Shown here piece after piece: positions 44,243 through 56,200 of a DNA stretch of 64,000 bases. Location of the stretch: positions 496,001 through 560,000 of the forward strand of contig WOAB01000765.1 in the NCBI GenBank assembly GCA_027886185.1, in the 5' to 3' direction. Under the pieces are notes generated by a model. That model saw only the letters and a list, made by a program, of their open reading frames with translations. It was not told where the DNA came from and searched no databases. The translations under genes were made by a program, and so were the position numbers. The stretch comes from Rheum nobile (lineage: Eukaryota; Streptophyta; Magnoliopsida; Caryophyllales; Polygonaceae). Every line of letters begins with the position of its first letter. Position 1 is the first letter of the stretch.

Positions 44243-45080
44243 TTGAATAGCATCAGAAACTGCATCGACCGTAGCAACGGATATAGCAACGGATGAGAGT
44301 TAGCGACAGTTGTAGCAACGAATTTGGATTGCATTGCTATACCTGGCGTAGCAATCTAGCCACGCAAGACAGCGACCAACCTTAGCGACGGATTTGACGT
44401 ACGTCGCTGGAGTTGTCACTAATGTGACGAATGCTTCGGCCCGTCTTAGCAACACCATAAGCAATGATTATACATCCGTCGTTATAGAGGTTGCTATGGT
44501 AGTCGCTACTTTCGTAGCTAAATTCGTTCTACTGTGGTTGTTGTTGTCGTCGCTACTGTAGTTGCTTTCGTGGTTGATATGGTTGTCCCTATGGTCGTTG
44601 CTATAGTCGTTGCTATGGTCGTTGCTAGAGTTGATGCTATTGTCGTTGCTTATCGTTACTATGGTCTCTCTTAGCGTTGCTATAGTCGTTGCTAGTATCG
44701 ATGTTATTACCGATGCTATTATCGTAACTATGGGTCGTGGCTTGTAGCGTTGCTATGGTGGTTGCTAACATCCGTTGCTATTATTGTTGCTATGGTGGTT
44801 GCTAGCATCCGTTGCTATCTTCGTTAATATGGTGGTTGCTAGCATCCGTTGCTATCTTTGTTGCTATGGTAGTTGCTAGCATTCGTTGATTTTCGTTGCT
44901 ATATTAGTGGCTATATCGCAGCTATATTATTTTTAACGTCGTTGCTATCTGTATGTCATTGCTATATCCGTAGCTAGCTATTTATGGGGTTTGGCTATGG
45001 TAATCGCTAACTGGCATTGCTATTAGGTCCTAAAGCTATATCGTACCTAAAGTCATTGCTAATTTATAGGTGTAGCAACA
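44243..45080. repeat. CACTA left subterminal repeat array
   Basis: Many short direct and inverted copies of 'gttgctatggt', 'gttgctagcatcc' and 'tagcaacggat' fill this interval. Such arrays are binding sites for the TNPA-type protein in En/Spm elements. The same motif family recurs near the right end. Confidence 0.85.
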
Positions 45081-45309
45081 ATTATAGGTAGATACACAGT
45101 TATTTGTTATTGGTTAAACATGTATATACAACACATTTATATAGTATATTATGTAGTTTAAGATATAATAAAGAATTATAATATACAAATATTAATTAAA
45201 TCTAAAACATCAAACATGACTAAACCAAATCATCAAAAGGTTTCTACAACAAACCTAAAACATAATATCCTAGAATATCAAATAAACAAAAAATTTGAAT
45301 CACACATGT

Positions 45310-47602
45310 CTAAGAAGACTTCTTAAACAAGTCCTTAACATCAGAGAAGAACGAAGTTTGATTTCTTAATATTTGTTCAAGAGCTAGTTCCATCTTACTG
45401 TTGTTTTCTATCATCTGAGTCTGGACTTCCTCAACCGTAACGTGCATCTCCTCCACTTTATCCTCCAAGTTTGTCACTTTTTCTCCAAAGTTTGTATTCA
45501 TCCTTTCTTCCAATTGTGTTAGTTTGTTGTCCATTGCCATTTTAATCTTCTCCAATTCAGTTGCCAGTCCCAACCTCATCTCCTCCCTAAGAGAATCAAC
45601 ACTATGATGTGTAGAAACTGGTGGTTCATCATTCATACTGTATGGCATTACCCCTTGAAGGATGTTTTGAGACTCAGATCCCATGCCAAATATTCTTCCT
45701 TTATACACTCCGCCAGTTAACTCGATCCACAAGAGGCTTTCATCTACAACAGTCCCGTTGATGGCAGCTTCTTGAGTAGCTTTCTCAAGCAAATCATTAA
45801 ACTTCTCCTATACGTAGAAATGTGAAGTAAATTATCAACAATTGCATTTTAAACACACAAACACATCCCAAAGAAATACAAAAGCAAATGCAAACAAGGA
45901 AAATAAAAATTAGACCAAATAAACTACACTCGTCATTATCTCATGTTCTAAACATCAAATCAAGCAAATCAAAAGACTTACTTATAAGCAATTTTGGACA
46001 ATAACCCTACTTTTTATGTAACTTCAGTTATGCAATATTTGAATCTTGTTTTGCTTTGTATCACAAATGCATGGTAAAGAAAACATATTAAGTTTGGATA
46101 CTCAAGAAATTCAACAGAACAATAGAAACATTGGCAACTAAGTTAGAAACATTGCAAATCAGTTTCATGCTCCATCAAGTTACACATCCAAAAACTATGT
46201 TTAGGAAAAGAGTTTGACATACCACAATCTCCGCAGCTGCAGGCACCAAACAACCGTCTTTCTTGCTGTAGCATCTTATAAATGTGTCCTTTATTGATGG
46301 CTCAACTCCAAGCTTAAGTTTCTGTCAAAACAATGAATTAAGGAGAGGAACTTTGAGAGAAATTTGTCAGCTATTAAGATATCATCTTTGAGAGAAATCT
46401 CAATATACATATCAGGAAAGTAACAAAATAAAAACTATCAGATTTCACCATTCACTTTTATAAATTATAGTAACATATATATTCAAAATTGGGTCCTAAA
46501 CTAGCATGCAAATAAAAGCAAGTCAATTCCATATATAAGAGAAAACAATTAATGTAAAACCAAAAAAAATATACCAATCGTTTTTTGTGTTCAGATGTAC
46601 TTGCAGATCCACCATGATAAGCAGGGGTTCCTTTTTCTAATGCAATTGCTCGGTTCCTCTTGTTGACTGAAACTCTATGTTTGTAGTTTTCATCTGTCTC
46701 CCAGATACGCACAATTTCGTCCCATATGTCTTGTTTCATCCAAACAGGCTTCTTCTTCTCTTTTTTTGCTCTCGTAAAAATTCGCCTTATGTGGGCAGCA
46801 CCTACTGAATTGAAGACAGAACGAACAACCTCCTCCTGGAATCGATTTTCATCCCATTTATGCAATCGCTGTGAATAATAAACAAGCTTATATCAGTTTA
46901 AAAGATAAAAACATAAGAAATATTGACTTGACCTTTGTCATACCTTGAATGCATTCCACCAGCCTTGAAGTGTTGTATCGCAAACCTTAGACCAACAAGT
47001 ATATGGTCCATCGTAGTGTGAATGTACAATTTGCTTCAGCGACTCAAATGCGGGATTGGGAGGAACAAATATTAATCTTCAAAAAAATAGTGGTGATTAA
47101 TATAAATCAACAATACATTATTCATCATGATACATATGAAGTGTTAATTAATTAAAACTTACTGTTTCTTGTCAATTTCAACTAGTATCCTTCTGTCAAT
47201 TGATGGGGCGGATTCTGATATATTTGATGGCTGGTTACTCTCCTCATTGTTCCTATACACATCTTCGTTGTCTTGAGACGGTGAGGAGTATAATGGTGAA
47301 GAAGCTTCAAGAAAGGGTTGAGATCCAAGGGAGCCTAATGGATGAGAAGGCTCAAAAGTAGATGCTGCTGGAGAAGATTGAGGAGGTTGAGATGAAGTTG
47401 GAGAAGGTTGAGATAAAGATGTGTGAGGATGAGGCTGAGATGGAGCTGGAGGAGGCTGAGATGGAGCTGGAGGAGGCTGAGTTTCAGTAGAAAAAGGTTG
47501 AGGAGCTGAAAAAGGATGAAGAGGAGGCTGATATGTAGTAGATAAAGAAGTCACGCGTGGTGACATCCTTCTTGGGACATTGGAAATGGGAATTTTAGGC
47601 AT
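45310..47602 (-). CDS. TNPA/TNPD-like protein of the CACTA element, five exons, open
   Basis: Exons by splice signals: 47602-47163, 47076-46944, 46868-46575, 46321-46223, 45807-45310. All introns are GT-AG. Lengths sum to 1,464 bases (487 codons plus stop) with no stop inside. Exon 1 encodes a Pro/Ser/Gln-rich N-terminus with SQPP repeats. Exons 1-2 join to give KKQLIFVPPNPAFESLK. Exon 3 has the conserved WDEIVRIWETDENY and SVNKRNRA, then HGGSAS, typical of the Transposase_24 (Ptta/En/Spm) family. Exon 5 has ELTGGVYKGRIFGMGSES followed by a coiled coil of about 90 residues. This class of protein binds subterminal repeats and brings the ends together. No mutation is visible. Confidence 0.85.
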
Positions 47603-48205
47603 CTTATTTATATAACTCCTACGAGTTCAACCAAAATCATTAAGATATATATATATATATGTTATAGAAATGAACAAGCAGATAAATTACAGGATGTGTA
47701 GGAAGCATTTGAATTTCCTATGATAACTTACATGATATGATCAACAAATTTCCTATGATAACTTACATGCTCAACAAAATTTCTTATAGGATATGTACTA
47801 TATTTCTAAATATATAATCCATTCTTTGTTAATTGGATACCTACTTACGTTATGTTGTTGTGATTCAAAGGATAATGTTCTTGCTATCATAAGAAATCCA
47901 GAAAATGATGACTTACAATAGAGAATTTAGTTGTGGAATACAATACACCCATATTAAATACGAGCAGGCTTTTAAGGATCAAATCCTAAAGGTTCTAGTA
48001 TAACGGTTCCAGATTAATGATCATCTCAGCATTTGCTGAGCATAATCATTCATTGGGCAAGTCTATACCTTCTAGGATTTCCCAAGCAAATTGGACATAG
48101 TTTTGTTATATGATAGTAACAGATTTCCCAAGCAATTAGTGACAGTAAAAAAACTAAACACACCAGAGAACAAATTCTCTTGCACACAGTAGAACTGACA
48201 CTTTA
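47603..48205 (-). other. Presumed intron upstream of the TNPA-like coding start
   Basis: A splice-acceptor-like CTCGTAG lies about 20 bases before the ATG at 47602. No other ORF is seen. An (AT)n run lies at 47645-47660. Confidence 0.4.
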
Positions 48206-49377
48206 AACTCAACCAGGCAAGTAGGAGCAACACAACTGAGAGTTCAGTTCAACACTTCCATAAGGAGACAAGTTTAAGTTCAACTTCTAGCATAGTAGTC
48301 TACGATATATAATATCCTAATCAGACTAGTTGCATTAACCTCCACATGCTTAACTTTTGAATCCAGAATTCCCAAATGGGCATATATGAAAGCAAACCAG
48401 GTTAAGGAAAGAAATAACCACTGATTCCAAAATTCCACTCAATAAGCTTTTAGCAACTGTAAAAAAGCATTCATATCTAAGAAAGATAAACATAAAATTG
48501 GCACATACCTTGATCTTGTGAAGAATAGCCGTTTATGGCTTCCTACCGAGCCGAGCTGTAGTACTGATACAACATATCTGCTTCATTTGCACTTATCCGC
48601 TGCACTTATCCGTCTCAACCAGGCAAGTAGGAGCAACACAACTGAGAGTTCAGTTCAACACTTCCATAAGGAGACAAGTTTAAGTTCAACTTCTAGCATA
48701 GTAGTCTACGATATATAATATCCTAATCAGACTAGTTGCATTAACCTCCACATGCTTAACTTTTGAATCCAGAATTCCCAAATGAACATATATGAAAGCA
48801 AATCAGGTTAAGGAAAGAAATAACCACTGATTCCAAAATTCCACTCAATAAGCTTTTAGCAACTGTAAAAAAGCATTCATATCTAAGAAAGATAAACATA
48901 AAATTGGCACATACCTTGATCTTGTGAAGAATATCCGTTTATGGCTTCCTACCAAGCCGAGCTGTAGTACTGATACAGCATATCCGCTTCATTTGCACTT
49001 ATCCGCTGCACTTATCCGTCTCAACCAGGCAAGTAGGAGCAACACAACTGAGAGTTCAGTTCAACACTTCCATAAGGAGACAAGTTTAAGTTCAACTTCT
49101 AGCATAGTAGTCTACGATATATAATATCCTAATCAGACTAATTGCATTAACCTCCACATGCTTAACTTTTGAATCCAGAATTCCCAAATGGGCATATATG
49201 AAAGCAAACCAGGTTAAGGAAAGAAATAACCACTGATTCCAAAATTCCACTCAATAAGCTTTTAGCAACTGTAAAAAAGCATTCATATCTAAGAAAGATA
49301 AACATAAAATTGGCACATACCTTGATCTTGTGAAGAATATCCGTTTATGGCTTCCTATCGAGCCGAGCTGTAGTGGC
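48206..49377 (-). repeat. 406-bp tandem repeat, about 2.9 copies
   Basis: The anchor aaccaggcaagtaggagc occurs at 48211, 48617 and 49023, spaced exactly 406. On the minus strand each unit carries CACAAGATCAAG followed by GTATGTG, a good splice donor (exon ends at about 48509, 48915 and 49321). The repeat may therefore triplicate a non-coding first exon of the TNPA-like gene (inference). The small plus-strand ORFs at 48518 and 48924 are repeats of each other with no known match. Confidence 0.85.
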
Positions 49378-50046
49378 CAATGGGTATCCTTATTCAGTTT
49401 TTGTGTTAGGGCCGGCTACAGATGAAGCGAGGAAGGAGAAAGGTAAGTTGAGGGAAAGGTAAAAAAATTTATAAAAAAAAGGTAAGTTGAGGGAACTGGA
49501 GGATCCCAACCTGAGGAGGATCCCAACCAAACAGGCACCGAAAGGGGAGAAAGACCAAACAGACGCCGCCGAGTCAAGCGGACGGAGGACAGTAGGGCTG
49601 TAAGCAGACGCCGGACGGAGGAGAGTACCGAAACTGAAAGTGGTGTAGCCGGAGACGACCGGTCGGAGGAGACGACCGGACGTCGGACGGAGAATTGGAG
49701 GGGCGGACCGGATGGAAGAGACGCCGGACCGGACGAGAACGGGAAGAGACACCGGAGAACTGGAAGAGACGTCGGACCAGACGAGAACAGGAAGAGACCG
49801 GACAAAGAAGTGGAGAAGGAGAACGCCCTTCAACGCTGGTGAGATGAGAAGCGAGAACTGAGAAGAATTAGGGTAGATACAGCTTAAAGTTAATTTTTTT
49901 TTAACGTTATTTTTAGTTTAGGCGGTAATTTTAAAATTTATTTCCCTCTTTTTTTTGGGCTTTTCCCTCTCTTATTTAATTTAGACTTTAGTTGGTTCTA
50001 AAATATTTAGACTAATATAATATTTTGTCATTAGACTCCTTAATAT
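49378..50046 (-). other. Ser/Pro-coding GC-rich block upstream of the TNPA-like gene
   Basis: On the minus strand a 147-codon frame (49833-49390) is rich in Ser, Leu and Pro. The DNA repeats 'gacgccggaccgga' and two copies of a 'ggtaagttgaggga' phrase. I recognise no protein. A promoter or 5' transcribed region of the TNPA-like gene is the likeliest use. The remainder to 50046 is AT-rich. Confidence 0.4.
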
Positions 50047-50676
50047 TAGGGGTGAGCAAATATATCCGATCCGGCTGATCCGATCCGAAAATCCGCCGAT
50101 CCGTATCCTAAAAATCCGTATCCGAAAATATCCTTTAAGTTTTTATCCGTATCCGATCCGATCCGGGTGATTTTGCTGGATACTTGAACCGGATACGGAT
50201 CGAGATATTTAGCTTATCGGATATCCGAAAATATCCGATACTATTCATATAATATTTATAATCATAATTTTGTTTATTATAACTAATATATTGAGTAATA
50301 TATTAATAAATTTTACATCCTTAATCACATATTTATATTGTTGTCCAAGTAAAATATTGTAAATAATTTTCATATGAATAATAAGTGTGTATATAATTTA
50401 AATCGTACGAACAAATTAAGAAACAACCTACAAATTTTATTTCTTAATTTACAAATTTATTACTTTTGAATTTAAAAAATGAATATATTGATTTATTTTT
50501 AATAGATTTGTAGTAATCGGATAATTCGGATATCCGACTCAGATATCCGATCCGGGTCCTTTTTACCGGATATCCGTTTCAAAACGGACCGGATACGGAT
50601 CGGAGTTTTGTAAATTTTTTGAACCGGATATCCGGTATATCGGATCGGATCGGATCGATCCGTTTGCTCACCCCTA
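50047..50676. mobile_element. hAT-type MITE, 630 bp, with perfect 8-bp duplication
   Basis: The termini TAGGGGTGAGCAAA and its complement are perfect. CTTAATAT flanks both sides (50039-50046, 50677-50684). TIRs of the form TAGGGGTG with 8-bp duplications are diagnostic for hAT. Both ends hold clusters of 'ggatatccgatccg' sequence. There is no transposase. Confidence 0.93.
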
Positions 50677-51805
50677 CTTAATATAATATGTTATTAAATC
50701 ATTTAATTTGTGTTAAATATAAAGTAGATACAATTTCTTCCACTTTGCTGCTCTCTTCTTTCTGATTGAGTTGGCCCCTCAATATGTTTGTTCCTCTCAC
50801 TCTGATTGAAATAATAAAGCTAAGCAAACTTGAATGTTGTTAATTAGTATTTCTTTCTTATATTAATTGTTTATTATAAAATCCCATTCATCGAAAAAGA
50901 TCAAACTTATAAGTTGGACATAAAAAGTGGTTTAATTCTATCATAATTTTATTTTATATAATTATCATATATAATATTTTATATTATTTTATATTTCTTT
51001 TTTAATTTAAATTATTCAAGCGTTAATTTTATTTTTACAAGGGCCTTATTTTTATTTCGCCCTAGGGCCCACCAAATGTTTGGACCGGCCCTGGATCTTC
51101 GGTGTGGAATGAACTTAGAATATCTTTTTTGTTTAAATGGTCATGAGAGTGTTTTTGCAATCTTGTGAATAGATGATCATTGGTTTAATTCTCTACAATA
51201 TAATAGTCTTTGATTTTTTAACATATTTTGCTAATGTTTTAATTTATGTTTTGTAGTAACCCGATAATTTAGATCTTCGAGTTTATTATCCTTGATCCGG
51301 AAAAATTAGATTTAGTTATAATATAAATTTTGGTAACCGGATATATAACTCGGATATCCGATCCATATTCGATTTGAATACATATAGAGAGATATTACAT
51401 TCGAATAGGGATGGAGATTTGTACAATGTTATAAAAAAGTATTTTTGTAATTAAAAAAAGTGTTTATAGATTAATTCACGTGAAATACATATTATATGTA
51501 TAATGTACTTATTATATAGTTCACTTATTAATAAGCAATTATATTATCTAAAAATTTATATACAAAATTATACATAATAATTTAATTATGCTTTTTTCTT
51601 GACAGTAATGTGTATACAATATTTTCTACTTGAATACGCAAGTATTTTAAATGTATAATTTAAAAACATGAATTTTTTTATATCATATATACCCTAATAC
51701 CCTAAAACCCTTCATCCGAAAACCCTTTACCTAAAATCTTCCATCTTCAAATAAGGGAGTGCAAGGGGAGGTTGATCGAGCTCTTTCGGAAGCGAGAGAG
51801 CTTTG
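50677..51805. other. AT-rich spacer inside the CACTA element
   Basis: No gene is seen. A GC-rich phrase near 51060-51095 (ggaccggccctgg) and a further 'ggatatccgatcc' near 51350 look like fragments of other short DNA elements. Confidence 0.4.
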
Positions 51806-51972
51806 ATGGCCACCGCATCTCCTTCTTCAAACCCACAGCCAGCTCTCCTCCCACAGATCTCACGACCCCATCTACAAATCCCGGCCCGCAACCAGTTCTT
51901 CGCCCCATTTCCCCCCGCAACCACCATCCCTTGAATTTATTGTTTAGCCCAAAATCAATACCTGATATCATC
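51806..51972 (+). pseudogene. Possible captured first exon, plastid-transit-like
   Basis: ATG at 51806 opens MATASPSSNPQPALLPQISR, Ser/Pro/Ala-rich like a chloroplast transit peptide, but a stop follows after about 43 codons. In another frame the sequence stays open to ATCATCAG and GTTAGC, a plausible splice donor near 51975. It lies upstream of, and in the same direction as, the SPPL-like exons. No homologue is recognised. Confidence 0.35.
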
Positions 51973-52818
51973 AGGTTAGCACTAGCAGTAAACAGATATT
52001 CATCTAGTTAGCACTTAGCATGTAGAATTTATGTCCAGTTTTTACAGTGGCATACACTTCTAATAAAATTTATGCTTATATTGCAATGGAGTTTTTTGCT
52101 TTGGGGGTTGATTCTAGTCAAAATTTCTGAGGTATGGCTTTAAATTTAGTCCAGTTTCTCGGATTGATTTTCAATTGTCTGATTTTGGTAAGCTGATTCT
52201 AGTCAAATTTTGGTAAGCTGATTTTTCAGCTGATTTTGTTGATCTTTCCAATAGTCCAAAATTGTGAATCAGGGGAGATATCAGTTTGATAGCCTTGAGC
52301 ATATACTGATATACTTGACTAATTTTTCTTAGTCAGAATATATGTCTGGCTAAGCTCAATAGACTGGGGCGTTTATATGGTGCCTGAATTGCTTTTGTCC
52401 TTCCTGGCTATATTGTGTTTTCCTCTTGGCCGACTATAATTTGAAATGCATGTAAAATATATTAAGCCTTGTGACTTGTGAGTTTACATCTGCTCATTTA
52501 ATTACCTCTACTGACTGCTTTACAGGTTGAAATTGACCTCTTTTTGCTGATTATAAAACTGAAGCTAAGCTTTTCATTTGTTGCTTTTGGTTTCTCACAG
52601 TTTATCCGAAGTATTCTTTTGTTTAATGTGTAAGTTTTAGGTACATGAGAGCCACTCTCTTATCTATGCTGAAGTTACTGCAATTTATCACTATATCATG
52701 TTTATAGAAAAAATTATGAGACCATTTAGATGAATGCTGATGTTACGCAGAGGAAAACCACTCATGATACTGTTTAGTGTATTTGCATTCATCTGATGAA
52801 ATTGTTTTCACTTGGCAG
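51973..52818 (+). other. Intron-like sequence before the SPPL-like exons
   Basis: T-rich plus-strand sequence without ORFs, ending in a splice acceptor (TTGGCAG at 52812-52818). It is consistent with a captured intron of a plus-strand gene. Confidence 0.45.
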
Positions 52819-53070
52819 GGTATTGCTTTAATTCTCACTGTGCTTCAAATCGTTCGAGTACCTAATCTGAAGGTGACAGTTCAATTCCTTCAGTGAATAA
52901 ACTGTGCTCTACCTGCGCAGATATTGTTTAGAAATTATAAATGCAGTGACATGAGCTTGTGTCATGATAATTTATCAGGTTGGGACAATTCTTCTGAGCT
53001 TGGCGTTCCTGTATGATATATTTTGGGTCTTCATCTCGAAGCTATTGTTCCATGAGAGTGTGATGATTGC
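52819..53070 (+). pseudogene. Captured fragment of a signal-peptide-peptidase-like (SPPL) gene
   Basis: Two exons with clean splice sites encode GIALILTVLQIVRVPNLK (52819-52872) and VGTILLSLAFLYDIFWVFIS followed by KLLFHESVMI (52979 to about 53070). This is the part of plant SPP-like intramembrane aspartyl proteases holding the first catalytic motif YD (in LYDIFWVF). The second (GLGD) and the PAL motif are absent. It lies between the two transposase genes and on the opposite strand. This pattern is host-gene transduplication by a CACTA element. It is a fragment without a start or end. Confidence 0.75.
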
Positions 53071-53221
53071 GGCAAGTGACTTATCTCGATGCTTCCATTT
53101 GAAACTGTAAAGAACAATGTTCGTCTCCTTGTAATATACACAAGTAGCAGTGTAATATATAAATGTCAAGATGGATTCATAAAATAAAATGAAATATAAT
53201 TGTCACAGTAATATACATTTA

Positions 53222-56200
53222 TTCTGAATCTTCTTCGTCGATACTCGTCTCTGTATCCTTTGATGTGCTGTCACTTGTATCCTCATCATTTTCACCAGGT
53301 TCTTCCATATCCTCTTCTTCTAAAATTTCAACTGAACCTAATGAATCACCTAAATGTGTTGACATATCATCAATCCTCATTTGTCCAAATAACTCAGGTG
53401 TGTCAATATCACTAGACTGATAAGCATGGGTAGTTTTTCAACGCTCTTCTATTCTGTCTCTAGGCACTGTCTTACATACAGCCCACCAATCTACACGATC
53501 GCGCCTAGCACCAGGGTAATGCGCATAGTAAACTTGCACTGCTTGTTGCTCTAATGTGAAGGGTTCATATTTCTTATATGGCTTTTTGTGATTGACTTCA
53601 ACAATTGGATCAATTCTCATTCCATCAGTTGGACAAAACCAACGACACTTGAACAACACAACCTTCAATGGTTTATTCGATAAACCCATATACTCAAGCT
53701 CAATAATTTCCTCAAGAAGACCATAAAAATCTGATTGAGCATTCTCATAGCTGCATCCCTTGACGCAAACCCCACTATTCATTGTCGATTTGCCAACACC
53801 ATGATCCAGAGTGTGAAACTTGTATCCATTAACAAAGTATGCCGGCCAACTCTTTGCTTTGGTGCTCGGGCCCTAAGCTAAACTATACAACAATTCATTT
53901 ACTGACATAGATAACAAGTTACACCTTACGTTATGTAATACCTGCAATTTCAAGTTACACCTTACGTTACAAAAAATTCAAATATATATGTCATAGATAA
54001 TTAAAATTAATTTACTGACATAGATAACAAAGATACAAAAACAGCGCTTACATGGTCCTTAAACCATCCTGCAAATTCGTTGTCTATTTTTTCATCATCA
54101 ACTTCACCACCCATTTCAATTGCAAACTTCCTACAACGGTCAATCATAAAAATAGTATTATGAAAATTTTATATGCCGCAATAAATCAAGATAGCAATGA
54201 ATGTTTATAGAATAAGAAACTTACTCAATGTACTCATCCACTTTCAAACAGTTTCGCAATGTATACGTGTGAGCAGCATTAAACTCTCTAGCATCTGTCA
54301 TCCATCTTTTATCCTCTTTACCACTACTTCGACCAAGGTAGTTGAAAATGGAAATGGTCTGGTCATCTCCTTCAGAAGTTTCATTATTTCTGCCAACTTG
54401 TCTCAATTTAGAAGGAACATGAGGCTGGAAGTAATGCTCTGAAAAATTTGCTGCTTCTTCCTTCAAATAAGCTTCACATATGGATCCTTCCACACGTCCT
54501 GGTTGTTTTATTTTTTCTCTTTAAATGACCCAAGAATCTCTCAAATTTGTACATCCATCGATACTGCGCCGGTCCACCTACACGAGCCTCATATGCCAGA
54601 TGAAGTATAAGATGTTCCATGGAATCAAAGAATGACGGTGGAAAAATTCTCTCCAACTTACATAATAACACGGGTGCCATAGACTGCAATTGCTCCATAT
54701 GCTCAACTGACAATGATGATGAACAAATAGAACGGAAAAAGTAACTCAACTCAGCTAAAGGGCCCCAAACCGTTATAGGCAATACTCTTTGAAAGCAATT
54801 GGAAGAAGCCTCTCCATAAACACGTGACAATCATGACTTTTCATCCCAGTGAGCTTGCAATCATCAATTTTGACACATCTACCCACGTTAGAAGCGTAAC
54901 CATCAGGGAACTTCAAAGATTTGATCCAATCAAGTACCTTTTTCTTCTGATCTCTTGTCAACGTGTAAATTGCCTTTGGTTTCACGCCTTTATAATCAAA
55001 GTCAACCTGGAGCTCAGGGCGACGACAATATATGGCTAGATCCTTTCTTGCATTCAAATTATCCTTCGTCTTCCCGGGAAAATCCATCACGGTGTCAAAA
55101 ACATTATCAAAAACATTTTTCTCAATGTGCATAATATCTAGGTTGTGACGAACCAAAAGATGTTTCAAATATGGAAGTCTCCAGAAAATACTTTGCTTTG
55201 CCCACTTATGAGAACTTCCATAGCCATCAGGTTTGTTGTGTGGGTCATCAATGACAGTGGGAAATTGACAAACACGCTCCCAAATTTGTTCCCCCGTCAA
55301 CATCGGGGGCGGTGGTGAACTTACCACTCGATTAACAAAGAAGTCTTTCTTATTTTTGCGAAAAGGATGGTTACTTTCCAAGAACGGTCGTGAACAATCA
55401 AACCAACAAGCCTTCTTACCATGTTCTAAGCGGAATGAATCTGTTCGCTCCATGCAATATGGACAAGCTAAATTTCCTGCAGTACTCCATCCTGACAACA
55501 TAGCATAAGCAGGGAAGTCACTGATTGTCCAAAGTAAAGCTGCACGCATGACAAAGTTTTCTTTCCTTGAGATATCATAAGTGGTTACACCAGACTCCCA
55601 CAACTGATGTAACTCATCAACTAGAGGTTGAAAGCACACGTCTATTAATTGTTTTGGATTTCGAGGACCAGGCACTATCAATGATAGAAACATATATTGT
55701 CTATTCATGCACATATCTAGTGGAAGGTTGTAAGGAGTCACAATCACTGGCCAACAAGAATATGTCTTTCCTGTTGTGCTAAAAGGTGCAAATCCGTCAG
55801 TGCTTAAACCTAAGCGGACGTTACGGGGCTCTGAAGCAAAATCTGGATATGTTGCATCCAACTTTTTCCATGCCTCACCATGTGACGGATGACTCATTAT
55901 TCCCTCATCTGGTACATAACGTGCATGCCAAGTCATAGCCTCAGCAGTAGCCACAGCTGCATATAGTCTTTGCAATCGCGGAGTTAGAGGCAAGTATCGT
56001 AAAACTTGATGCAGAATTCCTGAATTTCGACCACCTTTACGCTCATACCTGTCATGACCGCAAAACTTGCAAGATTCTGCATCAACATCATCCTTCCAGT
56101 ATAGCATACAACCATTAGGACACATGTGAATTTTCACCACAGACAATTCTAAACTCTGAAACACTTTCTTTGTCTGGTAGTAATCTTTCGGAATCTTATG

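Noticed and set aside
44243..45080. Clustered short repeats as a CRISPR or satellite array
   Set aside because: They are CACTA subterminal repeats: both orientations, irregular spacing, bounded by a TIR.
49407..51095. A hAT element with AGGGCCGG ends
   Set aside because: The two ends share only a short GC-rich phrase and the flanking 8 bases (TTTTGTGT and GATCTTCG) do not match.
51727..51971. Minus-strand 66- and 74-codon ORFs
   Set aside because: They are antisense to the transit-peptide-like frame and have no motif of their own.
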